From Ecdyonurus torrentis (lineage: Eukaryota > Arthropoda > Insecta > Ephemeroptera > Heptageniidae), in NCBI GenBank assembly GCA_949318235.1, contig OX439130.1:42483040-42547039 (forward strand): a DNA stretch of 64,000 nucleotides. The letters run 5' to 3'. The notes beneath the pieces were generated by a model, which worked only from the letters and a program-made list of their open reading frames with translations, was not told the origin of the DNA and did not search any database. The position numbers and the translations under genes were made by a program. Positions within the stretch are counted from its first letter, which is position 1; each line of letters starts with the position of its first letter. Positions 26,931 to 36,202 of this stretch are shown here, in pieces.

Positions 26931-29900
26931 GTAAAAAGTATACACATTTATAAATGTATGTAAATCATTTATGTACACAACGTTTAAAAATATGTGCATA
27001 TGCATGCACATGGCATATCGTGTTGGCCGTCGAGTGGCATACCGGTACACACACATATGTACGTATTTATGTATGTATACGTACGTATGCATGCATGTAC
27101 TGTATGTATGTATTACTATGTATACATACATGTAATATAATATTTACAGTACAGTAGTATGTGAATCTTAAAGCATATTAAAAGTTTTTTGGTATGTATG
27201 ATATGATGATGAGCTATTTCCATGTGACAACTGACGATCGCTTGTTTGTTATGCAGGTAGAAGAAGCTTGGCAGCTGCAGATGACATGTGCTCTAGAACG
27301 AGATGACTACATCCTTAGTAATACTTTGTGGACAGACTGCAATGTTGTAGTGGGCACAGGTGCACAGAGAGAGGTAATATATATGGTAGATATGCCACTT
27401 TTCGGCCACTTCCACTTTTCGGCCACTTTGAACTTTGAAAGCCTATAATAAAAAATCTAAATGGACCAGGGACAAATTTTTTGTATAATTAGCTCCAGAA
27501 AACCTTAGCCAGTACTGTGTTAGAAATTGAAATGCTTAGCCTCATAGGATTTTTTTTTATTAAATTATTAACTCGGCGAGAACTTAAAAATTGCACAAAT
27601 TTACGCTTCTTCTAATGTTATGCAAAAACATCACATCAGTACTTCAGGAAAATAAGGGTCTAGTTACAAATTCTTGACAGCCATCTCAAATCCACTGAAT
27701 ATATAGTATCTCAGCTAAGTATTAACCACTATAAATCTTAAGTTGGCCTTAGCCAATTTTTTTAAGACTGAATATAAAAGTGGCCGAAAAGTGGACACGA
27801 TGCTTCGTACCGGTATCACTTTTCGGCCACCTAATTTGCTAAGTTCAATATTTTTTCCTGGCAAAACTGTAGATTTGAAATCAGGTTTGATCACCTGAAC
27901 TTGCTCTGGGGACAACATAGTTTTAGTAAAAAATAAGAAAACAGTTCTGAGAACCATAAGTCGTTGCCATAGACGGTCCAAAAATCCCCAACCCATCATT
28001 CGTTATTAAGTGAAAATTGTAACTTTTTTTTTTTCTTCAAAGGGGGAAAAAAATACGTAATTTTTTTAATGTACAGAAATGTTCCTCATACACTGTAGAA
28101 TTCAAATATTAAAACCCCCAAAGTCATGATTTTTATTTTTATTATAATACTTAAAAAAAGTACGCCTAAGCCCGGGCGTCGTGTACCATTTTAAGGGTCG
28201 ATTTTATCGCAACTCAGATTTGTGGGAACAGTTTTATTATTTTTATTTCATATAATGTTGTATTGAGAGTGAAATCAGGCTATCAAACATACCCCTAAAT
28301 AAACAGCTCCAGCAATAAAAAATTTCAAAAGTAGCCACGCGTGGCCGTTAGGTTTGTGTTTAGCAAATTTAAAGCGCTATAGCGACCAAAATAATTGCAA
28401 AATGCTAATTTTTTCCTAACATACACAATAAATGAATTCATTTTAATGATTTGACAAACAAACAAAAAATTAATCGTGCGCAAACATGCCAGAAAAGAGC
28501 TTGCGAATGTGCGTTCCTAAAGGTGGCCGAAAAGTCAAATTTCAGTGGCCAGAAAGTAGCATAAGTGGCCGAAAACTGAGCATTTACAAAATCGAACTTT
28601 AAACTGTCCTCGCAATTAATTGAATGTTAAAACCAACGATTTTTTTATATGATTATGTTAGTAAGGTATTACTTTAACCAGCTGAATGGATGATTTGAAC
28701 AGAAATATATTATTTGGTTGTAAATATGGTGATAATATCAAACAAGATCCTTAAGTGGCCGAAAAGTGGCATGTCTACCATATATAGAGAGATCATACTC
28801 TTAACATGATGCATTTCTTAATATCAAAATATAGCCCTATAATATAATTCCTGATAGAAGTTACAACAAGCGCTGGAAAGTTTGTATGGTAAATGTACTA
28901 GTTATCGGCAGGCTCTTTTTACGGTGAAAGTAACAAGTTTACGACATTCTAATTAGAACCAACCATATGCATAATAGAATTCTGTCTACTTGCCATACCA
29001 CTGCTTAAAACTCTTTTTTCACTATAGGGGTGCTGATAACTGCAGCAGTGTCGGTTTGGCTGCTTTTTCTCTACAATACTATAGGAATTTCAACCTTAAG
29101 ACACTTAGGCTGCCGATAACTAGTACATTTACCATATCAAAGTAATAGGTAAATGCCTATAAGAAACAAAAAGTAGTCAACCTAACCAAAAAGCCTTCTT
29201 TGATATTGACTAGTATATTTGCTTTTATAATTAATGATAAGTACAAGATTGCATAAACGTGAGCATGATATTAATATCTTTATATTTTGTAAATATTTAT
29301 GTTTTTGTTGTTCTCTATTAACAAGATCTATATTTCTGATATCCCAGTAAACCACAGCTTTTCACATGTAGATTGCAACTACTTGTCCTATTCAAGAATG
29401 TCACTCCCAGCTCACGTGACGTCACTGGTACTGGCGTTCTTGAATCGTACGTGTACTTGCAATCTACATGTGAAAAAACTGTGGTTTACTGGGGTGTAAT
29501 CCTCTGAACAATAAATTTATTTATTTATTTGCTTTGTGATGTTTCAGGTGTTCAAATGTCATCGTATCTACTTGGCCAAGTCTAGCCCTGTGCTGCAGGT
29601 GATGCTGTATGATGGCAAGAAGAACAAGGCAGGTGCACAAAGCAGCATTAGTCTACCAGACATTGCTCCTTCTGCATTCAGACAAGTTCTCAGGTATCAC
29701 ATCAACCTGTGTCCCTCAACTTGCCTTCAGTAAAGTTTTTTGTACTTATTATGTCTACTAAAAAAAGCGCTTTCTATCATATCCACTTCTGTTTCAACAT
29801 TCTACCACTACGCATGTACAGTACGTTGAAATGGGTGGATGTGATCGAAATTGCTTAAAGTTGGCAGCATAACAATTGTTTCTTTATTAGTCAATTAGAC

Positions 29901-30531
29901 TGTTAATATTTGTGATTAAACACTTTTCAGAACTTTAATATTTATGGTGACATTTATAGGAAAACAATAATTAAATAAGGGTAAAAAAATAAATAATAAA
30001 TAAATAAAAGTATTTTGTGCCAAAATAATATTTAAAATGAGTATTATGTAGCCCAAGTGGAGCTTTGTAGCACATTAGCTTGTTCAATTAGTTACATAAA
30101 TGCTGTTCGTAAACCCTGTTCTCTTGCACCAAAAAATGCGCATTCCATATGAATAACCATAGGCGATTGTCATTTTTGGTGCAAAGAACAGGGTTTATGA
30201 ACAGCATTATAGATAATTTTATACTGGTGTAAGACAAAAATTGCAAATATGGAATAGTACCATTTGCTTTTTACTGTGTTGCAGACTACTTCATAATATG
30301 AATTAAAACTACATACAGTATAATGTCAAAATACTACAAGAATGCTACAGTATTTCATAAAATACTTTTCAATGAAAAATTCAAATGTACAGCTCTGGCC
30401 AAAAGTTTAAGAATGAGGCAGCAGCGGCCGCTGCGTTTTCTCATAAAGATAGCATAGTGTGGTTGTGGTTTGCCTATACAAATATTTCTCAAACTTTTGA
30501 CCAGAGCTGTACTTGTATTGGTTTATTTTTA

Positions 30532-30562
<31 letters not shown>

Positions 30563-33374
30563 TTTGTACACTAGTGTTATGTGTTTAAAAGTTGACTAAA
30601 TTATAACATAGAGTCATGCCGTCATGACACAGTATGGTCCCAACTCAATGTCAGACACAGACATGTTATTGAAAGCTAATAAATTATTATCTCCTGAACC
30701 AATAAAGCTAAAGGGATGAGACTTAATAATTTGAATGTACATTTATAGAATTGAATTACAATATATATTTAGGAATTAAACTCTATAGAGGCATTATAAT
30801 TGCCTTCAATTCAATATTTCTTAAACTGTCATTAATTGTGAGTCAACATTTTTACATTAAATAAAGCCATTATATTGATCGTAACTGCGCCAGGTCCATA
30901 CAGATTTGTGAAGTTACAAGTTAAATATTCTTGTAATGAATGACATGTTTATATTTCAGCTACATCTACACAGACAGTATCAAGCAAGCAGGATGGGAGG
31001 AGATGTACGAGCTAGCCAGAGCTGCTCGTCACTTAGAATTACCTCACTTGCTGGGAGCTTGTCTCAATCACCTCAAGTCTCAGGCCAATGTTGGCAATGC
31101 CTGCATGCTGTATGAGCTAGCACAGCGTACAAACAACACTTCACTATCCCAGCACTGCTTCAAGGTACACTAATCTATGTTACATAATAATATGTAGTTA
31201 TTTACTTGCTTTCCTAGCAACTGCACAGTACCTATTCTTTCTTTAAATATATACCAAAATAACTTACTTGTGTGATTTTGAACACATCCTATATTTACTT
31301 TTTAACCAATGAGGAAGGTGAATTTAAGAATGAGGCAGCAGCGGCCGCTGCGTTTTCTCATAAAGATAGCATAGTGTGGTTGTGGTTTGCCTATACAAAT
31401 ATTTCTCAAACTTTTGACCAGAGCTGTACTTGTATTGGTTTATTTTTATTTTATTATTATTATTTTTTTATGTATGTATGTATGTATGTCAGGATAGGAA
31501 GTTGTGGAGGTCTATCACTGGGTCAGGATAAAACATCTGTGTTGTTGGCTTACCCCGAAAGGGATTATAGCGTCATGATATGTATGTATGTATTTTTTTA
31601 TGGCATTTTTTATGTCATTATTCCCTTTTTTTACCACTTTTTATGACATTTTTGAAAAGAGCATTAAAAAATTTTGAGGCTATATTTTTTCTTAGAACAA
31701 TTGGAGCATGAGAAGCATTTTTAATTAATTTTTGAAAATCGACCTAAAAAGCCTGTGACGTCATCAATCGGGCATTTATTTTGGAAAGTATTGACCGTAG
31801 AAGGTTCAGTAGCCAGTTTTTTGAAATCCTGAGGACGAGCTGATTTCATTAAACTGTTACTGAACCTCGAACGATTAGTATTTGCCGAGAAAAAAGTGGA
31901 CTGATGACGTCACAGGCTTTCTAGGCCGATTTTCAAAAATTAATTAAAAATACTTTGCATGCTCCAATTGTCTTAAAGAAAAAATAATGCCTCAAATTTT
32001 TTTAAAGCTCTTTCCAAAAATATCATAAACTCAACAAAAAAAATTTTCAATTCACCTTCCTCATTATTTTCTAATTTCCAGCCTTGCTTTTCCACACATA
32101 TTTCATAAGGAAGGGACTTCAATTTATACTATAGTTTTTTGTTTTTGTTTTTTCTTGAAAGGCAGCATAAGTTGTATCTATTAGAATGTCATCAATATTA
32201 TTCACCTTATTCGATACATTTTGCAATGCAATTTTATTACATTGTTTTAGATTTATTTACATTTGTTATTATTATTTTTTTTTTCTGTAGACCTATTGTA
32301 AAGTTTTCAACTTAAGAACTTTTGACATGCAAATAATTTGACTTAACATTTAAAAGTTTACTGTTTCATTATTTTTAAATTGATATATGATGATGTTGTA
32401 AAACTTGTGTTGTATGCTTCCAGATCATGTGTGACAATGCCGCTCGTATACTAGAAGAGCCTGGTATTGAGCAGATCAGTCTGAACTCTCTGGTGAGCTT
32501 GCTAAGTCAGGACTCTCTTCACGTCGCTTCGGACATTCCCCTGATTGAGGCAAGTGTGAGGTGGGCAAGGTGTGAGGTACAACGCAAGGGAGTATCTGAG
32601 ACCCCAGAGAATATGCGTGAAGCTCTGGGTCCTGCATTCAGTCTCCTACGCTTTCTCTCTCTCACACCAGCACAGTTTGCAGCATACCCTAGCAAGTCTG
32701 ACCTCCTCACTTTGGAGGAATGTCTGGCAGTTCTCTCCAACCTCAGTGCTCCTGGAGTCACTGAACTTCCACCGTACTTCTGCAAAACTATGGAGACAAG
32801 AGGTGGATATCTATTTGGACATGGTCGTGTATTTCTGTGCCAACCTTCTATGGAGAAGTATTATTTTAATAAAGGAACACCTAAATGGTGTGAATTTTCG
32901 TTTGAGTTTGAAGTGAATTATGATCTCATATTATTAGGTGCACAAATACCTTCACAAGTGTTAGTTCCTAAAATTGGCAGTGCTGGAAAACCTGTGTCAA
33001 CAGAAGAGGAGGAAGAAGAGGAGAAAAAAACAAGCAGTTCATCAAACGACAGTGACGACTGTGACTCTCAACGTTCAGAGTTCCAAAGTGTTTACCAAGA
33101 AGACTTGGATATCACATTTGAGAAACCTAAGCCTAAAAGTAGAGCAGCCATGCATTTTGTATCAAGTATTCCATACAATTCATTGATTTCTATGAAATTT
33201 GATAAACCATTCCTGATATTGAAAGGAGAGAAATATAAAATGTATGTTCATTTACGTAGAAAAGGCTGGTATCCTACTGGTATTAGTGCTGGAAATATGA
33301 AACCTCTTGGCGCAGAATTAAATTATACTGTTACTAAAGAAAACTTCTTTCATTCTCTTATTTTTACTAGATAA
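26886..33374 (+). CDS. BTB-BACK protein with C-terminal PHR-like region, 487 aa, five exons
   Basis: The model joins 26886-26930, 27257-27373, 29548-29693, 30960-31164 and 32424-33374. All introns are GT-AG and the phases (0, 0, 2, 0) are consistent. The BTB/POZ fold spans about residues 40-142: TDCNVVVG at 41-48, then the FKCHRIYLAKSS signature at 56-67, where FxxHRxxLAxxS is typical. A BACK domain follows (about 144-255), including the RWARCEV helix and RFLSLTPAQF at about 247. The last part (about 300-487) resembles the PHR-like C-terminus of BTBD1/2/3/6, but an acidic/serine insert of E, S and D runs (about 365-390) interrupts it. Members of this family usually act as Cullin-3 substrate adaptors; that role here is inference. 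Divergence from BTBD6 suggests a paralogue. The start is the first in-frame ATG of a 15-codon exon and is the least certain part. The introns are packed with DNA-transposon remnants. Confidence 0.85.
27257..27373 (+). CDS. BTB gene, exon 2 (start of BTB domain)
   Basis: The acceptor is TTATGCAG|GTAG and the donor GAGAG|GTAATA. The exon encodes residues 16-54, including LWTDCNVVVG, the first strand of the BTB fold. Reading past the donor runs straight into a transposon inverted repeat whose end is four bases into the intron. Confidence 0.85.
27378..28786. mobile_element. 1.4-kb nonautonomous TIR transposon in BTB intron 2
   Basis: The ends are inverted repeats of about 34 bases: TATATATGGTAGATATGCCA at the left against the reverse complement of TGGCATGTCTACCATATATA at the right, continuing through CTTTTCGGCCACTT, with one mismatch. 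The motif GTGGCCGAAAAGT, or its complement, recurs at least seven times: twice at the left end, near 27780, 27828, 28523 and 28566, and at the right end. These look like transposase-binding repeats. No transposase frame is visible, so the element depends on another. The superfamily is not clear; a TA target duplication is possible but hidden by TATA sequence. The left end starts four bases inside the intron. Confidence 0.75.
28885..29136. mobile_element. 252-bp MITE-like TIR element in BTB intron 2
   Basis: The ends are inverted repeats of about 30 bases with one mismatch: TATGGTAAATGTACTAGTTA...CGGCAGGCT at the left, and the complementary GGCTGCCGATAACTAGTACA...TTTACCATA at the right. The interior has weaker related pieces (GCTGATAACTGCAGCAG) and no coding potential. 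Confidence 0.7.
29343..29493. mobile_element. 151-bp foldback MITE in BTB intron 2
   Basis: The two halves are near complementary over almost their full length. The left starts CCCAGTAAACCACAGCTTTT and continues through CACATGTAGATTGCAA and TTCAAGAA. The right mirrors it, ending TGTGGTTTACTGGG. RNA from it would fold into a long hairpin. It lies about 55 bases upstream of the intron 2 acceptor. Confidence 0.7.
29548..29693 (+). CDS. BTB gene, exon 3 (BTB core)
   Basis: The acceptor is TGTTTCAG|GTG and the donor CTCAG|GTATCA. The exon encodes residues 55-102 plus two bases of codon 103: the conserved H/R/L/S core (FKCHRIYLAKSS) and ISLPDIAPSAFRQVL, a classic BTB strand-helix pair. Confidence 0.88.
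30099..30208. mobile_element. 110-bp hairpin MITE, family A copy 1 (BTB intron 3)
   Basis: The left arm AATGCTGTTCGTAAACCCTG, continuing TTCTCTTGCACCAAAAAATG, pairs with the right arm ending CAGGGTTTATGAACAGCATT. A related copy in the opposite orientation lies at 60307-60418, so this is a dispersed repeat family and not a chance hairpin. Confidence 0.7.
30390..30509. mobile_element. 120-bp Tc1/mariner-type MITE (BTB intron 3)
   Basis: The TIRs are CAGCTCTGGCCAAAAGTTT at the left and the complementary AAACTTTTGACCAGAGCTG at the right, flanked by TA on both sides (30388-30389 and 30510-30511). The CAGCTCTGG-type end and TA target duplication are typical of Tc1-like elements. The middle has a 14-base palindrome GCAGCGGCCGCTGC with a NotI site, unusual in such AT-rich DNA. 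Confidence 0.8.
30406..30565 (+). repeat. Local duplication, copy A (MITE plus flank)
   Basis: This stretch starts inside the left TIR of the Tc1-type MITE, runs past its right TIR and includes about 50 bases of flanking DNA with an (ATT)n run. It recurs nearly identically at 31323-31470 in the next intron, differing only in the number of ATT repeats. Confidence 0.85.
30960..31164 (+). CDS. BTB gene, exon 4 (end of BTB, start of BACK)
   Basis: The acceptor is TATTTCAG|C, completing AGC (Ser103). The exon encodes residues 103-171: YIYTDSI, the usual BTB YxYTxxI motif, then ELARAARHLELPHLLGACLN and the start of BACK (NACMLYELAQR). The donor is TTCAAG|GTACAC in phase 0. Confidence 0.88.
31323..31470 (+). 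repeat. Local duplication, copy B (truncated MITE plus flank)
   Basis: Identical to copy A apart from the ATT count. It lacks the outer left TIR of the MITE but carries the non-transposon flank on the right. It therefore arose by copying of local DNA (template switch or repair synthesis) and not by transposition. It sits inside the left arm of the foldback element at 31308-32065. Confidence 0.85.
31472..31596. repeat. TATG-flanked dispersed-repeat-like segment
   Basis: A GC-richer 90-base core (GGATAGGAAGTTGTGGAGGT through GGCTTACCCCGAAAGGGATT) is flanked on both sides by short (TATG)n runs. Its look recalls the 3' ends of dispersed retroelements ending in TATG repeats seen in insect genomes. 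That resemblance is from memory and not verified. Confidence 0.4.
32424..33374 (+). CDS. BTB gene, exon 5 (BACK and C-terminal region)
   Basis: The acceptor is CTTCCAG|ATC. One long exon encodes residues 172-487 to TAA: the rest of BACK, then a less conserved region with GGYLFGHGRVFLCQPS, an acidic Glu run and Ser/Asp-rich linker, and a beta-rich end. This is the longest real open frame in the window. Its codon use is balanced against an AT-rich background, which marks it clearly as coding. Confidence 0.9.
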   Translation: MMCDNAARILEEPGIEQISLNSLVSLLSQDSLHVASDIPLIEASVRWARCEVQRKGVSETPENMREALGPAFSLLRFLSLTPAQFAAYPSKSDLLTLEECLAVLSNLSAPGVTELPPYFCKTMETRGGYLFGHGRVFLCQPSMEKYYFNKGTPKWCEFSFEFEVNYDLILLGAQIPSQVLVPKIGSAGKPVSTEEEEEEEKKTSSSSNDSDDCDSQRSEFQSVYQEDLDITFEKPKPKSRAAMHFVSSIPYNSLISMKFDKPFLILKGEKYKMYVHLRRKGWYPTGISAGNMKPLGAELNYTVTKENFFHSLIFTR

Positions 33375-33597
33375 TAGTGTGTTTCTATGCAAGAGGTTGA
33401 AATCAAATCTAAGTCTTTAGTTTTTACAATTTTCTATTCTTGCTAAAACTAGTACAATACATAACTTCAATCAGGTTCTCTGAAAGGTGATTATTATTAT
33501 TTTTATTTATTTTTAATTAAAATTTACTTTCACTTGTGTGAAATATCATTCATATTTGACCTCTATTACTCATACATTTCTTTTACCTACCAGTACC

Positions 33598-33603
33598 AAT
33601 AAA
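33598..33603 (+). terminator. Poly(A) signal of the BTB gene (candidate)
   Basis: AATAAA lies 224 bases after the stop codon, the first canonical signal downstream. A second AATAAA is at 33683-33688. If either is used, the large palindrome at 34205-35244 lies outside the mRNA. If both are skipped, the palindrome would sit in the 3' UTR. Confidence 0.45.
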
Positions 33604-34204
33604 TGTTTAATAATATGCTTTTGTTTTTAAACCTCGCATTTACAGTACATTTTATTATTATCATCATTGTATATTTTATTTTAATAAAAGAATTTTATAT
33701 ACCGGTAGTATTTGTTACAGTAAAATAATTATTGGTGTAGCCTTTTACACCACATTTTGTAACTCTTTATGAAAGAAAAGTGTACAGTAGTCCAGCAATT
33801 GATTTTTTAGCTCAATGTCCGCTGCTTAAAAATAAATTACTATCCGTTTCATTTTACTAGTATTATCATCATCATCTCAATTGTGATGGTTTTGTTATTA
33901 TATTATTACAGTATGCATTTTGCAACAGTTTTTTTCTCTTTGTTTTAAAGAACAATTGTTCCGTAATAGATATAGATAATTGATATCATAGCAGTTGTTG
34001 TCAAAATATTCAAGTTAACCAATATTTGCATTACATTTAGAAGTGACTTGATCACAACCAGTACGACATAAAACTTATGAAAAAGTGTGTTTTAGAAAAC
34101 TGGTACGTACTATACTGTATCAGTATCATGATATTTTACATATACATATATGTATGTGGTAAACAGTAATGACTGAAATATGTAAAAATACCAAGTTTTA
34201 TGTA

Positions 34205-35244
34205 CAATAGGATAGAAATAGTACGAGAGAAACTAGAGCACTTTGTATTGAAAAGTAATGCAGAGCGAAATTCTCTAATTTTGATAGAATAATGGGAATG
34301 GGATTCAAATTAATTCACTAGTATTGTTACTAGGACGTTTTTTAATGAAAGAAATTAAAAGGATGGGTTATTCTGTGCGAAAACTAGCCATACATACCAA
34401 ATATCGTCACGTAAACTATCTCTCAATCTGGCTGGACGCGTTTCGAACTATCCGTTCCGAATATTGTATATTAATAAAATTAAAATACAATAAAACATCG
34501 CGGGTCTCAGGTTCTCTTCAGCAGCCCATGGTAGTACAATATGCTCACCTATACCGAGCATCACCGCTTGGTACGTGTGGTTCATATCGCACGCCATGTG
34601 AAAATGAGATTTAGTCAGAGCGCTTGCTGAGCAGTGTCCGCCGCACCCCCCTCCCCACATTCCCCAATGCAGAGAAGGAAGCAGCCGCGACCACTACCCC
34701 GCAAGACGACACCTGTTTCGACACGTTTCGAAACAGGTGTCGTCTTGCGGGGTAGTGGTCGCGGCTGCTTCCTTCTCTGCATTGGGGAATGTGGGGAGGG
34801 GGGTGCGGCGGACACTGCTCAGCAAGCGCTCTGACTAAATCTCATTTTCACATGGCGTGCGATATGAACCACACGTACCAAGCGGTGATGCTCGGTATAG
34901 GTGAGCATATTGTACTACCATGGGCTGCTGAAGAGAACCTGAGACCCGCGATGTTTTATTGTATTTTAATTTTATTAATATACAATATTCGGAACGGATA
35001 GTTCGAAACGCGTCCAGCCAGATTGAGAGATAGTTTACGTGACGATATTTGGTATGTATGGCTAGTTTTCGCACAGAATAACCCATCCTTTTAATTTCTT
35101 TCATTAAAAAACGTCCTAGTAACAATACTAGTGAATTAATTTGAATCCCATTCCCATTATTCTATCAAAATTAGAGAATTTCGCTCTGCATTACTTTTCA
35201 ATACAAAGTGCTCTAGTTTCTCTCGTACTATTTCTATCCTATTG
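34205..35244. repeat. 1,040-bp near-perfect palindrome
   Basis: Two 520-base arms meet at 34724/34725. I checked both ends, the centre and the translated middle parts of the arms; the only mismatch seen is the pair 34722/34727. The arms are AT-rich outside but GC-rich near the centre (GCGCTTGCTGAGCAGTGTCC, ACCACTACCCCGCAAGACGA). The same small frames of 96 and 70 codons appear on both strands as a result, with no recognisable protein. A 14-base direct repeat AAGTTTTATGTACA lies at 34193-34206 and 35285-35298. It could be a target-site duplication or microhomology. Candidates are a foldback transposon or a hairpin-RNA locus. Confidence 0.95.
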
Positions 35245-35913
35245 ATTAGTAGCATTAACCGCGATGGTTTTTTCATATATTTATAAGTTTTATGTACATA
35301 TAAACAAACAGCAAATGTAAATGCTTCAATCATATATTATCTTAATGTCTGTTCATCTTAAGAAAACTTCACTGTTGTTTACTAACTCTTGTTGTTAATG
35401 TAGCATTGTCTGACTTTCTTCCTAACTCTACTGTTATTAAAAATATTGCTGTTTTAGAAGAAAACACAAACTTTTAATATGTTGATTAATACAGTTAATA
35501 TATGTATGTACAGTACCTAATATTGTATAAAGAATTTATCAATCATGTAACAATGTAACTAGCTTGAAATAATATAGTTCCTGCTTTTTAAAAATTAGAT
35601 TGCTGTAATGTAAGCAGTATTTTCTGCACCGAACTAATGATTTTTAAATAGACTTTAGTTTCAAAATAGGGCATACAGGTAACTTACAACAGGTCAGCTT
35701 TTTTTTTTTTTTTTTTTTTTGTGAGAAGAATGCAGGTTGCCTATAGGCCCCATTTTGAAAGTTAAGTTTAAAGCTGTATATTACGTTATTTATAAATGTA
35801 TACAGTAGGTACACTTGGTGAAGGTTATTAGTATTATTATGACCAATTAAACTATACATGCAGGTTTTTCTTGTGAGAAGAAAACTTTGAAAATATAGAA
35901 GAAATTAAAAGTA

Positions 35914-36202
35914 CAGTAAACCCTTGATTTTGTGAAATGCTCAATAATAGCAGACATCAACATAGACATTTCAATCTATCAATTTTGAGAAATTTGGTTC
36001 TGTGAGATGTTGATTGTTTTGACAATTAACCTTTTTCTAAATACCGTACAGAATATATAACATTATTTACAATTGCATTTATATTGGGCCATAAGAAGAA
36101 AGGGGGGGGGGGATTAAGGGAAAATTGGCTGTGCAATACTTGATTCATAAAAAGATATGAGAGAATGGCTTATTGGCATTTCACAAAATTAAGCATTTAC
36201 TG
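35914..36202. mobile_element. 289-bp pogo/Tigger-like MITE
   Basis: TIRs of about 27 bases: CAGTAAACCCTTGATTTTGT...GAAATGC at the left, and GGCATTTCACAAAATTAAGC...ATTTACTG at the right, with a few mismatches. CAGTAAACCC-type ends are characteristic of pogo/Tigger relatives. TA precedes the left end, but TT follows the right, so the target duplication is degraded. The interior has a G10 run and no coding potential. Confidence 0.7.

Larger units (their letters stand above)
31308..32065. mobile_element. Foldback element with nested insertion (BTB intron 4)
   Basis: The outer ends AATGAGGAAGGTGAATT and AATTCACCTTCCTCATT are exact complements. The inner arms also pair over more than 100 bases: around 31650-31770 (for example CAATTGGAGCATG and AGCCTGTGACGTCATCA) against 31900-32030. 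The left arm is broken after its first 15 or so bases by roughly 300 bases of foreign DNA (31323 to about 31620): duplication copy B, then a TATG-flanked repeat. Without that insert the element would be about 450 bases. No coding potential. Confidence 0.7.

Noticed and set aside
27715..27999. 94-codon minus-strand frame inside the intron 2 transposon
   Set aside because: No transposase motif (no DDE-like pattern) and no relatives recognised; it contains the repeat motif in translation. Kept as noncoding.
34324..35125. Paired identical frames of 96, 70 and 66 codons on both strands
   Set aside because: They are mirror images created by the palindrome; no known protein pattern, and the frames cross the centre or stop inside the arms. 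I do not call them genes.
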